From Peptococcaceae bacterium BICA1-7 (lineage in GTDB: Bacteria > Bacillota > Desulfotomaculia > Desulfotomaculales > Desulfocucumaceae): 64,000 nt of DNA. Positions 23,655 to 32,422 of this stretch are shown here, piece by piece. Made by a program: the position numbers and the translations under genes. The stretch covers positions 282,911 to 346,910 of the forward strand of contig JUEB01000011.1 of NCBI GenBank assembly GCA_000802095.1. The letters are read 5' to 3'. Below the pieces are notes generated by a model, which saw nothing but the letters and a program-made list of their open reading frames with translations, ran no database searches and was not told the DNA's origin. Positions within the stretch are counted from its first letter, which is position 1. The number at the start of each line of letters is the position of its first letter.

Positions 23655-24629
23655 TTAAAATTTTTTCCCAGGCTTATTCCCGGCACTGCAGCTGTGTTGA
23701 CCTACCATAAAGCCCCGGCTTGCATACTTCTCAAAATTAACCATAAGTATGGCCAGTAATGTGATCAAACCTCCTACCATTTGTATTGGAAGGACATTTT
23801 CGCTTAAGAATAAATGCCCGCTGACAACACCTATTACAGGCACCAGGTTTAAATAAACAGTGGTTATAGTAACATCAAGTTTTTTTAGGGCATGCATATA
23901 TAATAGATAGCAAACAACAGAACAGAGAACAGAAAGAAAAAGAATATGACACAATACTGTTAAAGAAAACAGCCTCCATTCTGCATGTTCAAAAAAAGAC
24001 AGGGGAATGAGACACAGGGTACCCATCATCATTTGGTAAGCTGTTAAGGCCAGTCCTGAATACTTATTATGGAAAGATTTATTGATCAGCGTATATAAAG
24101 ACCAGGAAAACATGGCCAAAACCATAAAAATATTACCTCTGAAAGTTGCTGAGGTAAAATCAACCTCCCCGTTGGCAGTGGCCGCAAGATATGTCCCCAG
24201 TATAGCTATTCCAATACCCAACAGCTGAATGGCAGAAACTTTTGTGCGAAAAAATATTTTATCCATGGCTATGGCCAGAATAGGAATAATGGTTACTATA
24301 AGAGAGGCATTGGATGCGGTTGTCAGTTTAACACCGGTGTTTTCAAAAAAGAAATACAGTGTTACGCCCAGACATCCCGCAAAAAGCATCCTTGGCACAT
24401 CTTTCTTCTGGAGCTTAGCCGAAGGTTCAAATTTTCTTATGATCACCCAAAGAATGGCAGAAGCTACAGAAAACCTGACTAGTGCCATGGTAATGGGTGG
24501 AACTTCATTTACAGCTATCTTTATACTGACAAAGGAAACCCCCCATAGCGCAACCGTAATAATCATGGCTATGTTGGCCAGTAGCTGTTCCCGTGTAAAC
24601 GCATTAACCCCTGTCTGATCCGTCAGCAT
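23655..24629 (-). CDS. DMT-superfamily transporter (two EamA domains)
   Basis: A 324-residue inner-membrane protein with ten hydrophobic segments arranged as two EamA repeats (NIAMIITVALWGVSFVSIK and FMVLAMFSWSLYTLINKSF begin each half). The family exports or imports metabolites such as amino acids and drugs; the substrate is unknown. The C-terminus is short and basic. ATG start behind GGAGGGTG. It lies downstream of an AraC-type gene but a terminator separates them. Confidence 0.88.
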   Translation of the reverse strand: MLTDQTGVNAFTREQLLANIAMIITVALWGVSFVSIKIAVNEVPPITMALVRFSVASAILWVIIRKFEPSAKLQKKDVPRMLFAGCLGVTLYFFFENTGVKLTTASNASLIVTIIPILAIAMDKIFFRTKVSAIQLLGIGIAILGTYLAATANGEVDFTSATFRGNIFMVLAMFSWSLYTLINKSFHNKYSGLALTAYQMMMGTLCLIPLSFFEHAEWRLFSLTVLCHILFLSVLCSVVCYLLYMHALKKLDVTITTVYLNLVPVIGVVSGHLFLSENVLPIQMVGGLITLLAILMVNFEKYASRGFMVGQHSCSAGNKPGKKF

Positions 24630-24702
24630 GACACCCTCCTGCTTTTTTAGATATAATAATTTTTTTAAGCAAAGGGTGTATTGTATAAAATTGATGTAGC
24701 AT

Positions 24703-24723
24703 AAAAAAGCCGCCCTGCGGGCG
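24703..24723 (-). terminator. Terminator of the AraC-type gene
   Basis: On the minus strand, stem CGCCC/GGGCG with a 3-nt loop followed by GC and six T. It lies about 30 bp after the stop. Confidence 0.75.
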
Positions 24724-24729
24724 ACTAGA

Positions 24730-24743
24730 TGTCAGCTGATAGC
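24730..24743. repeat. 7-bp periodic intergenic repeat, locus 8 (short)
   Basis: Two units, TGTCAGC and TGATAGC, close in sequence to locus 1. Confidence 0.4.
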
Positions 24744-24755
24744 TTTTTAAACTAG

Positions 24756-25586
24756 CTATAATAATTTCTGGTAATGGTCCGGCGTTGTGCCCACATAGCC
24801 TTTGAACACCTTGATAAAGTGGCTCTGGTCAAAAAAACCTGCTTCCAGGGCTATATCCACCGTCCGTCTGTTTTTGCGGAGCTCCCTCTTGGCATGGTTT
24901 ATCCTCAGCAAGGTCTGATAGGCATGCGGGGGGACATTATAGGAGGCATTAAACAGCCGGACAATATAAAATTTATTAAGACCTGACAACATTTCCAGCT
25001 GGTCAAGGGTCACTTTTTCGTTAAAATGGCTGTGCAGGTAGTCACGGATGAGCTTCAGCCCGGGCCGTTCCTTAGCCGGATTTTCTTTCTTCCTTAAGGT
25101 TTTTACTCCACCAAGCAGCCTCAAAAAAACGCACATGATGCTTGTTTCCTTTTCCAGTGGGCTGATATCACTTTTCAAGTCATCAATAAGCCTGGCCATC
25201 ATAAATCTGTCTCTGCCGCCGTCCATTTTTTCCACGATGGGAAACTCAACCTTATGTATCCCCTCGCCCTCCAGTAAAGCCTGCACCCATTGGGAGTGCA
25301 CAAAAAGCATTTTATAGATCCAGTTAGCAGCTTCCTGGGGATTACAGGCATGAAGCGTATTGGGCGGAATGAAAACAATATTTCCTGAAAAAACACCGGC
25401 CTTTTTTCCTTCATACCAAAAACTGCTTTCCCCTTGCTCCACTATCCCGAGCGAATACTCCTCATGTAAGTGCTTTTTGTAGGAAAGATCAGAAGTGTCG
25501 CATATTTTTAATTCAAAAAACGGCAGATCAGTATCACGATAAAAGTAAACACTTCCCAAAATACTTCCCCCTCTTCCATACTCCAA
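24756..25586 (-). CDS. AraC-family transcriptional regulator with cupin domain
   Basis: A 276-residue regulator. The N-terminal AraC-binding cupin runs to about residue 150 (HLHEEYSLGIVEQGESSF, FIPPNTLHACNP). The C-terminal double helix-turn-helix occupies ~180-276 (LDQLEMLSGLNKFYIVRLF and VDIALEAGFFDQSHFIKVFK). The pairing of cupin and AraC domain is usual for sugar or amine sensing. The divergent or downstream neighbours (superoxide dismutase, EamA transporter) suggest that it may control the transporter; this is only inference. Confidence 0.88.
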   Translation of the reverse strand: MEYGRGGSILGSVYFYRDTDLPFFELKICDTSDLSYKKHLHEEYSLGIVEQGESSFWYEGKKAGVFSGNIVFIPPNTLHACNPQEAANWIYKMLFVHSQWVQALLEGEGIHKVEFPIVEKMDGGRDRFMMARLIDDLKSDISPLEKETSIMCVFLRLLGGVKTLRKKENPAKERPGLKLIRDYLHSHFNEKVTLDQLEMLSGLNKFYIVRLFNASYNVPPHAYQTLLRINHAKRELRKNRRTVDIALEAGFFDQSHFIKVFKGYVGTTPDHYQKLL

Positions 25587-25624
25587 AGCACTATGCCAGA
25601 AAAAATCACCCTGTGATCACTAAA

Positions 25625-26221
25625 TTATCCTACTGCACCCGCCAGCTTTCTGTTTACACTATCCCAGTTCACTATGTTCCACCAGGCCTCCACCCAGGCT
25701 GCCCTTTTATTCTGGTACTTAAGATAATAGGCGTGCTCCCACAGGTCAAGGGCCAGCAGGGGCAAAACTCCCCACTGGGTAAGGTTCTGGTGTTTTTCAG
25801 CCGTCAGTGTTTCCAATTTTTTAAAGAATGGGTTCCAGCATAAAAGGGTCCAGCCTGATCCCTCAACGGCAACTGCAGCCGTGGAAAACTGCTTTTTAAA
25901 GGCCTCATAGCTGCCGAAGTCCTTTTTAATTCTCTCTGCCACAGCTCCTGTGGCCTCACCCCCGCCCCCGGGGGACATGCCTTCCCAGAAAAGGGTATGC
26001 AGTATGTGCCCGGACCCGTGAAAGGCCAGTTCCCTCTCCCAGTGCTTGATCAGGGCAAAATCTCCTTTTTCTCTGGCTTCGGCTATTTTGGCCTCGGCAT
26101 TGTTCAGCCCGTCTACATACGCCTTATGGTGGGCATCGTGATGAATACGCAGGGTCTGCCCGTCATAATGGGGCTCCAGGGCATCGTAATCATAGGGGAG
26201 TGGCGGAAGTACATGAGCCAT
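25625..26221 (-). CDS. sodA: Superoxide dismutase (Fe/Mn type)
   Basis: A 198-residue cytoplasmic enzyme that dismutates superoxide. Metal ligands are visible: His27 in RIHHDAHHKAYV, His in the FHGSGHILHTLFW block, and Asp plus His in LALDLWEHAYY. GGGG near residue 85 and NWDSVNRK at the C-terminus fit the Fe/Mn family; metal choice cannot be told by eye. ATG behind AGGAGG. A single gene with its own promoter, in an otherwise anaerobic gene set; the symbol is used loosely. Confidence 0.92.
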   Translation of the reverse strand: MAHVLPPLPYDYDALEPHYDGQTLRIHHDAHHKAYVDGLNNAEAKIAEAREKGDFALIKHWERELAFHGSGHILHTLFWEGMSPGGGGEATGAVAERIKKDFGSYEAFKKQFSTAAVAVEGSGWTLLCWNPFFKKLETLTAEKHQNLTQWGVLPLLALDLWEHAYYLKYQNKRAAWVEAWWNIVNWDSVNRKLAGAVG

Positions 26222-26259
26222 TCAATAACCTCCTAATTTTTTTCAGGTTAGTTTATATA

Positions 26260-26288
26260 ATAATACGGCTAAACAGCTCTGCCGTAAA
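26260..26288 (-). promoter_or_regulatory. Candidate promoter of the superoxide dismutase gene
   Basis: On the minus strand, TTTACG (26283-26288), a 17-bp spacer, then TATTAT (26260-26265), about 40 bp before the start codon. The -35 box is weak. Confidence 0.45.
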
Positions 26289-26318
26289 CCGCCTGTTTTT
26301 TTAAAAGTCCTGGAAAAG

Positions 26319-26343
26319 AAACCCGGGGTTAGCTCCCGGGTTT
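26319..26343 (-). terminator. Terminator of the CBM25-like gene
   Basis: A perfect 9-bp stem AAACCCGGG/CCCGGGTTT with a 7-nt loop; on the minus strand it is followed by a T-rich run. It lies 6 bp after the stop codon. Confidence 0.75.
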
Positions 26344-26349
26344 GCTCCT

Positions 26350-26652
26350 CTAGGTCCCTATCATCCAGTTGTAGCCGCTGTTGTTGTCCCAGTTGTTGGC
26401 CGAGTCCTTAAAGCAAAAGGTAGCTTTGTTTTCAGCCAGTCTAACAGTTTTTTCCCAGCCTCTTGGCGTTCTGTCCATCCTCTGGGTGGTCACATTCTGC
26501 CAATGGGTGGGATCGCCAAATCCACAGTGCAGGTACACCTGATCGGCGCCGGATTTGGCCAGAAGCCCGGTGTACAGCACGGTTGCCTCATTTCCGTAAG
26601 CAGCCTGCTTTACCTCCACACCACGGGTACTGTCACTCCATCCCTGTACCAA
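26350..26652 (-). CDS. Stand-alone CBM25-like carbohydrate-binding protein
   Basis: A 100-residue protein consisting of one carbohydrate-binding module. The pattern VYLHCGFGDPTHWQNVTTQRM ... KATFCFKDSANNWDNNSGYNW is that of starch-binding family 25. There is no signal peptide, linker or catalytic domain. The TTG start is chosen for its strong GGGAGGTG site; the longer frame overlaps cwlD by more than 50 bp. It probably binds glycogen-like or cell-wall glucan inside the cell, or modifies starch metabolism; this is speculative. Confidence 0.7.
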   Translation of the reverse strand: MVQGWSDSTRGVEVKQAAYGNEATVLYTGLLAKSGADQVYLHCGFGDPTHWQNVTTQRMDRTPRGWEKTVRLAENKATFCFKDSANNWDNNSGYNWMIGT

Positions 26653-26731
26653 GTATAAAACACCTCCCGGTATTTTTATTGGGTTCACATGAATTATGAT
26701 GCCACCGGGACTTTTTATTATTACATGGAAA

Positions 26732-27490
26732 TTAATTAACTCCAGCACCGTTATTTTCTTGCGGCACGCCATTATAAGCCTTACCAGCAAAATATTTCAC
26801 CAGCCCCCCATAAACTGCAAAGGCTACCTTACTCTGGTAGGCCGGATCAAGCAAAAGCTTTTCCTCGGAGGGATTGGAAAGAAAACCTACCTCCACTATA
26901 ATGGCCGGCACCTTTGAGCGCCTTATAAAATAGTCAATCTCCTTTGGCTTTCTTTTTGTATTTCCCAATATTCTGGACAATTCCTCCTGAACAACCGAGC
27001 TTAAGAGCTTTCCATCCTCGGACCCCGGCTGGGAAAAGGTCTGCGCTCCCCGCTGCCCTCTGTCATGAATAAAGCTGTTGGCATGAATGCTGACAAAGGC
27101 GTCTGCGTTGTTGCTGTTGGCTATCTCTACACGCCTGGTCAGGTCTGAGCGCTTTTTATGAGGCGCCTCGGGGTCCGCCAGCCACATATCGCAGTCCCTG
27201 GTAAGTAAAACCGATGCCCCTGCCTGTCCAAGCATGTACGCAAGCTTTTTGGAAATCTCCAGGGTAATATCCTTTTCCTCTGCCCCTGATGAGCCTCTGG
27301 AGCCCGGGTCCTTTCCGCCGTGGCCCGGGTCTATTACTATCACTTTACCCGCCATGGCCGTAGAAAGGGCTTCAACTGACCTTCTGTCCAGCTCAAAGGA
27401 AACCTTTATCCAGGACCCGTAGATCAGCCCTGCCAGCAGTACAGCCACAGCAGCATATCTGAATTTGAATCTAAAAACTTTTATCGGCAC
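26732..27490 (-). CDS. cwlD: N-acetylmuramoyl-L-alanine amidase CwlD
   Basis: A 252-residue amidase_3 enzyme. The GTG start follows GGGGGA. One N-terminal transmembrane or signal segment (YAAVAVLLAGLIYGSW) is followed by the zinc motifs VIDPGHGGKDPGSRG, the KDITLEISKKL glutamate, SIHANSF and VEVGFLSNPSEE. CwlD cuts muropeptides as a step in making spore-cortex muramic-delta-lactam. Its position downstream of rpsI copies the order in Bacillus, so the host probably forms spores. Confidence 0.9.
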   Translation of the reverse strand: MPIKVFRFKFRYAAVAVLLAGLIYGSWIKVSFELDRRSVEALSTAMAGKVIVIDPGHGGKDPGSRGSSGAEEKDITLEISKKLAYMLGQAGASVLLTRDCDMWLADPEAPHKKRSDLTRRVEIANSNNADAFVSIHANSFIHDRGQRGAQTFSQPGSEDGKLLSSVVQEELSRILGNTKRKPKEIDYFIRRSKVPAIIVEVGFLSNPSEEKLLLDPAYQSKVAFAVYGGLVKYFAGKAYNGVPQENNGAGVN

Positions 27491-27598
27491 TTTTATCCCC
27501 CCGGCAGATCCATTCAGGCGAGTGGTGAATCCTATTTCCCTCTTCCAACTTCTCACCTCTCACATCTCAAATATATGTCCGGGCAGGAATAAATATGT

Positions 27599-27625
27599 AA
27601 AAAAGGAAGGCATAGCCTTCCTTTT
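27599..27625 (-). terminator. Terminator of the ribosomal super-operon (after rpsI)
   Basis: A perfect 11-bp stem (27601-27611 with 27615-27625), 3-nt loop ATA; on the minus strand it is followed by six T. It lies 20 bp after the rpsI stop. Confidence 0.85.
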
Positions 27626-27645
27626 CCGGTATTTGTATATATTCT

Positions 27646-28038
27646 CTAACGCTTGGAGTACTGCGGAGCCCTTCTGGCCTTTTTCAGTCCGTACTTTCTT
27701 CTTTCCTTCATACGTGGGTCTCTGGTCAGAAAACCGGCCTTTTTTAGGATGGGACGCAGATTGGGATCAGCCTGGATCAGGGCCCTGGCTATACCGAGCC
27801 TTACAGCGCCCGCCTGGCCGCTTACTCCGCCGCCATGGGCTTTCACCATCACATCAAATTTGCCGGTGGTGCCGGTCAGCTCTAAAGGCTGGCGGATAAT
27901 CATCTCCAGCACTCTCCGTCCGAAATACTCCAGCACTCCCTTATTGTTTATGGAAACCTTTCCCTCTCCGGGATTGATAAATACTCTGGCTACCGCGTTC
28001 TTTCTTCTGCCCGTGCCATAAAACTTTACCTGGGACAC
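27646..28038 (-). CDS. rpsI: Ribosomal protein S9
   Basis: A 130-residue small-subunit protein. [21 protein letters not shown] at the start and the basic tail ending [11 protein letters not shown], which reaches the P-site tRNA, are diagnostic. It is the last gene before a strong terminator; 26 bp separate it from rplM. Confidence 0.97.
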   Translation of the reverse strand: MSQVKFYGTGRRKNAVARVFINPGEGKVSINNKGVLEYFGRRVLEMIIRQPLELTGTTGKFDVMVKAHGGGVSGQAGAVRLGIARALIQADPNLRPILKKAGFLTRDPRMKERRKYGLKKARRAPQYSKR

Positions 28039-28064
28039 TTATTCATTTCCCCCTTTCCAAATCC

Positions 28065-28493
28065 TTATATTGACCATGCTTCAGGCAACTGAGCCTGGTG
28101 CGGGTGATCCGGTCCACTGTATACCTTAAGCTTCCTGGCCATGGCCGCCCCCAGACGGTTATGGGGCAGCATGCCCACAATGGCCTTTCTCACAGCCAGC
28201 TCTGGCCTTGTGGCCATCAGGGTTGAATAATTAATTACCTTAAGTCCCCCCGGGTAGCCGCTGTGCCTGTATAATTTTTTATTCTGAAGCTTGTTGCCGG
28301 TCAAAACTATTTTGTCGGCGTTAATTATAATGACGTGGTCACCGGTATCAACATTTGGGGTATAGGTGGGACGGTGTTTTCCCCTCAGTATACTGGCGGC
28401 TTCGGTAGCCAGTCTGCCCAGTACCTTACCCTCGGCGTCCAGGACGTACCACTTTTTTTCCAGTTCGCCCGGCTTTGCCATAAAAGACTTCAT
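28065..28493 (-). CDS. rplM: Ribosomal protein L13
   Basis: A 142-residue large-subunit protein. [20 protein letters not shown], the [16 protein letters not shown] strand, and GMLPHNRLG are typical. It is preceded by a structured leader of about 190 nt with its own promoter; L13 is known to control its own synthesis in Firmicutes. Confidence 0.97.
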   Translation of the reverse strand: MKSFMAKPGELEKKWYVLDAEGKVLGRLATEAASILRGKHRPTYTPNVDTGDHVIIINADKIVLTGNKLQNKKLYRHSGYPGGLKVINYSTLMATRPELAVRKAIVGMLPHNRLGAAMARKLKVYSGPDHPHQAQLPEAWSI

Positions 28494-28684
28494 TTTCTTA
28501 TCCCTCCTGAAAAAGCTAAAACAAAATTAAGTGGTCTATTTATACTAACCCGTTAAAAGTTCCTGCCAGTATTTGAATCCCGCTCTATCCGAGAAAGGCC
28601 GGGGCTCAACCGCCCTACCGGTTAGAGGGGTAAATCAGTTACCAAAAGAACGCCCCATCCTGGACAAGGCTTTGGCGATCTCAC
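28494..28684 (-). promoter_or_regulatory. Structured 5' leader of rplM (candidate L13 leader)
   Basis: The leader of about 190 nt from the promoter to the GGAGGG site of rplM. It contains G/C-rich complementary words (GGGGCG, ACCGGTAGGGCGGTT, GAGCCCCGGCC) that can build stems. Position and length fit the Firmicutes L13 autoregulatory leader; a covariance search was not possible. Confidence 0.5.
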
Positions 28685-28690
28685 ACAAGT

Positions 28691-28719
28691 ATTTTAATAC
28701 TACCGACTACCCGTGTCAA
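28691..28719 (-). promoter_or_regulatory. Promoter of rplM-rpsI
   Basis: TTGACA (28714-28719), exact 17-bp spacer, TAAAAT (28691-28696) on the minus strand, about 200 bp before rplM. Confidence 0.85.
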
Positions 28720-28767
28720 GAAATCTCAAAAACGGGACCCTTTGCTTAAAAAATTTCACGGCTTATA

Positions 28768-29511
28768 TTAATAGAAAACTTTCATCAGGCACAGTCCCTG
28801 GGGAGGAGCCGTAGGTCCCGCCCTGGTCCTGTCTTTGGAGTCCAGTATACCGCTAATAGCTCCCGGTGGATGTTTGTGCAAACCTATATTAAGCAGCGTG
28901 CCCACCATAATACGGACCATATTATAGAGAAATCCGTCCCCCCGGAAGAAAAGCTGAATATTGTCTCCCCTATGCTCTATCCTTATGTCATACAGCGTCC
29001 TTACCGTGGTCTTTACCGGGGATCCCTCGGCCTTGAAGGCCAAAAAATCATGTTTGCCCAAAAGAAGTCGAGACTCCCGGCGGATAGCCTCAATATCAAG
29101 CAGCCTGGGAAAGAATAAGCTGTATCGCCTTAAAAAAGGGTCTGGAGTACGGGAATTATGGATAGTGTACCTATATTCTTTGGCTGTTGCCGAAAACCTG
29201 GCATGAAAGTCCTCCGGCGCTTCCATGGCCTCTAAAACCGACATGTCTTCCGGAAGCACTCCATTTAAGGCCAGAGGAATTTTCTCAGCGGGTATATTCC
29301 AGCCGGCAGCGTTAAAGTTAACCACCTGCCCCCTGGCGTGCACTCCGGCATCAGTCCGGCCTGAACCTATGACCTGCACACTTCTTCCCGCCAGTTCAGT
29401 CAGAGAGCTTTCCAGCCTCTCCTGCACCGTGGGCAGTCCAGTGCCCCGCTGTTCCTGGAAACCGTGATAGGAGGTTCCGTCATAGGCAACAGTCATTTTT
29501 ATATTTCTCAT
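28768..29511 (-). CDS. truA: tRNA pseudouridine(38-40) synthase
   Basis: A 247-residue TruA. The catalytic Asp lies in GSGRTDAGVHARGQV; YDGTSYHGFQEQ and FHARFSATAKEYRYTI are family segments. It modifies the anticodon stem-loop of many tRNAs. It follows ecfT in the same operon and ends before the rplM promoter, as in Bacillus. Confidence 0.95.
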   Translation of the reverse strand: MRNIKMTVAYDGTSYHGFQEQRGTGLPTVQERLESSLTELAGRSVQVIGSGRTDAGVHARGQVVNFNAAGWNIPAEKIPLALNGVLPEDMSVLEAMEAPEDFHARFSATAKEYRYTIHNSRTPDPFLRRYSLFFPRLLDIEAIRRESRLLLGKHDFLAFKAEGSPVKTTVRTLYDIRIEHRGDNIQLFFRGDGFLYNMVRIMVGTLLNIGLHKHPPGAISGILDSKDRTRAGPTAPPQGLCLMKVFY

Positions 29512-29526
29512 AGCGCCGTCTAATCC

Positions 29527-30315
29527 TCAAAGACCAAGTGTAACCCGGAGCAGTACCGCTGCCACCAGGCTGGTTCCGGTCATCAAAAGGCACATAACGT
29601 CAGCCCTTTTAAAAACCATGGCGTGCATGCGCGTTCTGCCGGCGCCACCCCGGTAACAGCGTGCTTCCATTGCCGTCGCCAAATCATCGGACCTGCGCAG
29701 TACCCCTGTCAATAAGGGCACCACCAGTGATATCACGGCCTTTGCCCTCCTGCCGAGGCCAGGCCCATAAAATGCCACACCTCTGGACAGCTGGGCATTT
29801 ATTATATGCTGCGCCTCTTCAGTAATAACCGGTATGAAGCGAATAGCAATGGACAGGGCCATAACAATTTCATGCACCGGTATTCCCAGCCTCCCCAGAG
29901 GCTTTAGAAGAAGCTCTATTCCTGAGGCCAGCCTCAGGGAAGTGGTGGTGGAGGTGAGAATAATACCTGTCAAAACAACAAGTAAAATTTTTATCAGTAG
30001 AGTTACCCCGGATACAAGGCCCTGAACCGTTACCTTCACCGGTCCCGCGCTCAATACTACATCCCCGGGTGTAAAAAGAATCTGGACTAATACTGATGCC
30101 AGTATGATCAGCCCCAGCAGCCTTACCTGCCTCCACAGCACCCCAAGGGGCAGCCGGGCAGCCATAACTCCCGCTGCTGTAATCAGCCCACCAATAGCCA
30201 TACCTGCCCAGCCTCCGGCCATAACGGCAGCTATGAGCAGGAAGGTCGATAAAAGCTTTGCCCTGGGGTCAAGCCGGTGAATGGCAGATTCCACGGGCAG
30301 ATACTGCCCAAGCAT
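29527..30315 (-). CDS. ecfT: Energy-coupling factor transporter transmembrane protein
   Basis: A 262-residue membrane T component with about five hydrophobic helices and the coupling-helix motif near ARCYRGGAGRTR that touches the EcfA ATPases. LDPRAKLL near residue 17 is typical. Group II ECF modules use exchangeable S components, which are encoded elsewhere for vitamins such as riboflavin, folate or biotin. 35 bp separate it from ecfA2. Confidence 0.93.
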   Translation of the reverse strand: MLGQYLPVESAIHRLDPRAKLLSTFLLIAAVMAGGWAGMAIGGLITAAGVMAARLPLGVLWRQVRLLGLIILASVLVQILFTPGDVVLSAGPVKVTVQGLVSGVTLLIKILLVVLTGIILTSTTTSLRLASGIELLLKPLGRLGIPVHEIVMALSIAIRFIPVITEEAQHIINAQLSRGVAFYGPGLGRRAKAVISLVVPLLTGVLRRSDDLATAMEARCYRGGAGRTRMHAMVFKRADVMCLLMTGTSLVAAVLLRVTLGL

Positions 30316-30349
30316 GATGCCTTCCAGTGCTTACACCCCCGTGCCGCCT

Positions 30350-31213
30350 TTATTGGGCTGTTTTCCGGGCACCCACACACTTTATAATTTCTTCTGCGGC
30401 TTCATCAACGGTGAGGGCCGGGGCTTCGGTATTAAAGCCCTTTTCCCTCAGCCTGGCCATAACCTCACTGGGGAAGGGGAGGTTCAGTCCGGCCTCCCGC
30501 ACACACCCCTGGCTTGCGAATACTTGCCTGGGCGAGCCCTCCAGCAGTGCCCTGCCTTCCTTTATAACCACTACCCGGTCGGCCATCCTGGCTACATCGT
30601 CCATGTTGTGACTGGCCATGATAATAGTTACTCCCTGGCTTTTCAGATCCGCCAGAGCCTTAAATATTCTCTGCCGCCCCATAAAGTCAATGCCCGCTGT
30701 GGGTTCATCCAGGGCCAGCACCCCGGGCCGCAGGGCCAGTACCGAGGCAAGGGCCACCCTCCGCTGTTCGCCCCCGCTAAGGGCGTAGGGTGATGTTTCT
30801 CTGGCCCGCTTTCTGTCTATACCCACTACTGCCAGGGCTTCCAGAACCCTGTCTTCCACCTCTGCCGGTGATAGCCCAAGGTTATTCGGACCTACAGCTA
30901 CCTCACTGAAAACAGTCTCCTCAAAAAACTGCCTCTCAGGATACTGCTGCACCAGCCCCACTTTGGCCCAGAGACTTCTTCTGAAGCTTTTATCCCGGGT
31001 GTCGGCCTCTTCAACCAGCACCCTTCCCTTTTGAGGAAGTAAAAGCCCATTTAGGTGCTGGAGAACTGTCGACTTGCCGGACCCTGTGTGACCCGCCAGG
31101 GCAACAAAGCTTCCCCTGCTGACAGCAAGGCTTAAGCCGGACAAAGCGTTAGTCTGGATGGGGGTCCCCCGGTTATAGGCATACCAGATATTATCCATCC
31201 TTATAATAGGCAT
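30350..31213 (-). CDS. ecfA2: ECF transporter ATPase EcfA2
   Basis: A 287-residue ABC ATPase. Walker A GHTGSGKST, Q-loop QQYPERQFFEETV, signature LSGGEQRRVALA and Walker B VLALDEPTAGID are complete. The first ~13 bases overlap the end of ecfA1, indicating coupled translation. It forms the heterodimer with EcfA1 that powers the EcfT-S complex. Confidence 0.94.
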   Translation of the reverse strand: MPIIRMDNIWYAYNRGTPIQTNALSGLSLAVSRGSFVALAGHTGSGKSTVLQHLNGLLLPQKGRVLVEEADTRDKSFRRSLWAKVGLVQQYPERQFFEETVFSEVAVGPNNLGLSPAEVEDRVLEALAVVGIDRKRARETSPYALSGGEQRRVALASVLALRPGVLALDEPTAGIDFMGRQRIFKALADLKSQGVTIIMASHNMDDVARMADRVVVIKEGRALLEGSPRQVFASQGCVREAGLNLPFPSEVMARLREKGFNTEAPALTVDEAAEEIIKCVGARKTAQ

Positions 31214-32001
31214 AGGCAGCTCACCAGCTCATCCACCGTCAGTACCGGATCCGGCAGGGTCAGGCCAAGTGCCCTCAGGCGATTGGACAGTTCTACCGGC
31301 CCAGGCAGTTCAAGCCCCATTCCGTAAAGGGCGCTGGTGGACCGGAAAACTTCCCGGGGAGTTCCCTCCGCGGCTATATGTCCCTCTACGGTAACCATAA
31401 CCCGGTCGGCAAAAACGGCCTCTTCCATGTGATGGGTTATTAAAACCAGTGTCATGTTAAACTCTTCTTTTAACCTGGACAGAAGGCCCATAACAGATCG
31501 CCTGCCCGCCGGCCCGATCATCGAGGTAGGCTCGTCAAGCACCAGGCACCCGGTTTTCATAGCCACCACCCCGGCTATGGCCAACTGTTGCTTCTGCCCC
31601 CCCGACAGCATGTGGGGGGGCCGCCCGGCCAGTTCCCTTAAACCTGCCACCGTCATGGCAAAATCAACAGACTCCCTGATGTCCTCAGGGCTGGTCCCGG
31701 TATTTTCAGGCCCGAAGGCAATATCTTCCTCAACGGTGGTGCCCACCAGCTGATTGTCGGGATTCTGAAAAACGAACCCCACCCTCCGCCTTATTTCCGG
31801 TATGCTTTCCGGCTCCCGGGTATCCATTCCGTCAACGGTAACCTGCCCTTCAGAAGGGACCAGCAGTCCATTGATGTGACGGGCAAGGGTAGACTTCCCG
31901 GAACCATTGGGCCCTATCACGGCAACAAACTCACCCCGGCTGATGTCAGCAGTTATGCCATTTAAAACATTATTGGAGTTATTACCATACCGGTAGACCA
32001 C
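31201..32001 (-). CDS. ecfA1: ECF transporter ATPase EcfA1
   Basis: A 266-residue ABC ATPase with Walker A GPNGSGKST, signature LSGGQKQQLAIAG and Walker B LVLDEPTSMI. The GTG start lacks a good ribosome site and trims the first strand: the in-frame codons before it read FISFRN, the normal N-terminal strand of the family, but offer no canonical start. The true start may be an unusual codon 60-70 bp after rplQ. It follows rplQ in the operon as in Bacillus. Confidence 0.9.
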   Translation of the reverse strand: MVYRYGNNSNNVLNGITADISRGEFVAVIGPNGSGKSTLARHINGLLVPSEGQVTVDGMDTREPESIPEIRRRVGFVFQNPDNQLVGTTVEEDIAFGPENTGTSPEDIRESVDFAMTVAGLRELAGRPPHMLSGGQKQQLAIAGVVAMKTGCLVLDEPTSMIGPAGRRSVMGLLSRLKEEFNMTLVLITHHMEEAVFADRVMVTVEGHIAAEGTPREVFRSTSALYGMGLELPGPVELSNRLRALGLTLPDPVLTVDELVSCLCLL

Positions 32002-32070
32002 ATTCCTAAAGCTTATGAAACCTGCGCCGGAGACAGGGGCAACCTTTTTACCGCCACTTACCCCGGCATT

Positions 32071-32409
32071 TTAAACCAGTTCCAAGATCACCATGGGGGC
32101 TGCGTCACCCCGGCGGGGCAGGGTTTTAATTATCCTGGTGTACCCTCCCTGGCGTTCATTGTACTTGGGCCCTACTGTATCAAAAAGCTTTTTGACTACT
32201 TCTTCGTCATATATATAGGCAAGGGCCTGCCGGCGTGCCGCCAGGTCTCCCTTTTTAGCCAGGGTGACCATCTTTTCGGCTATGCTTTTAATCTCCTTGG
32301 CCCGGGTTTCTGTAGTAGTTATGCGGTTCTCCTTAATTAAGGAGGTAACCAGGTTTCTCAGCATGGCCTTGCGGTGCCCGGTTGTCAGTCCCAATTTTTG
32401 ATAGCCCAC
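32071..32409 (-). CDS. rplQ: Ribosomal protein L17
   Basis: A 112-residue protein starting [20 protein letters not shown], with the family [15 protein letters not shown] and the C-terminal [12 protein letters not shown]. It closes the alpha-operon gene set and is followed by the ECF transporter genes. Confidence 0.97.
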   Translation of the reverse strand: MGYQKLGLTTGHRKAMLRNLVTSLIKENRITTTETRAKEIKSIAEKMVTLAKKGDLAARRQALAYIYDEEVVKKLFDTVGPKYNERQGGYTRIIKTLPRRGDAAPMVILELV

Positions 32410-32422
32410 CGTTCATCCCTCC

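Noticed and set aside
28560..28625. tRNA-like words (TTTGAATCCCGC) in the rplM leader
   Set aside because: No acceptor or anticodon stem can be formed; it lies in the leader of rplM.
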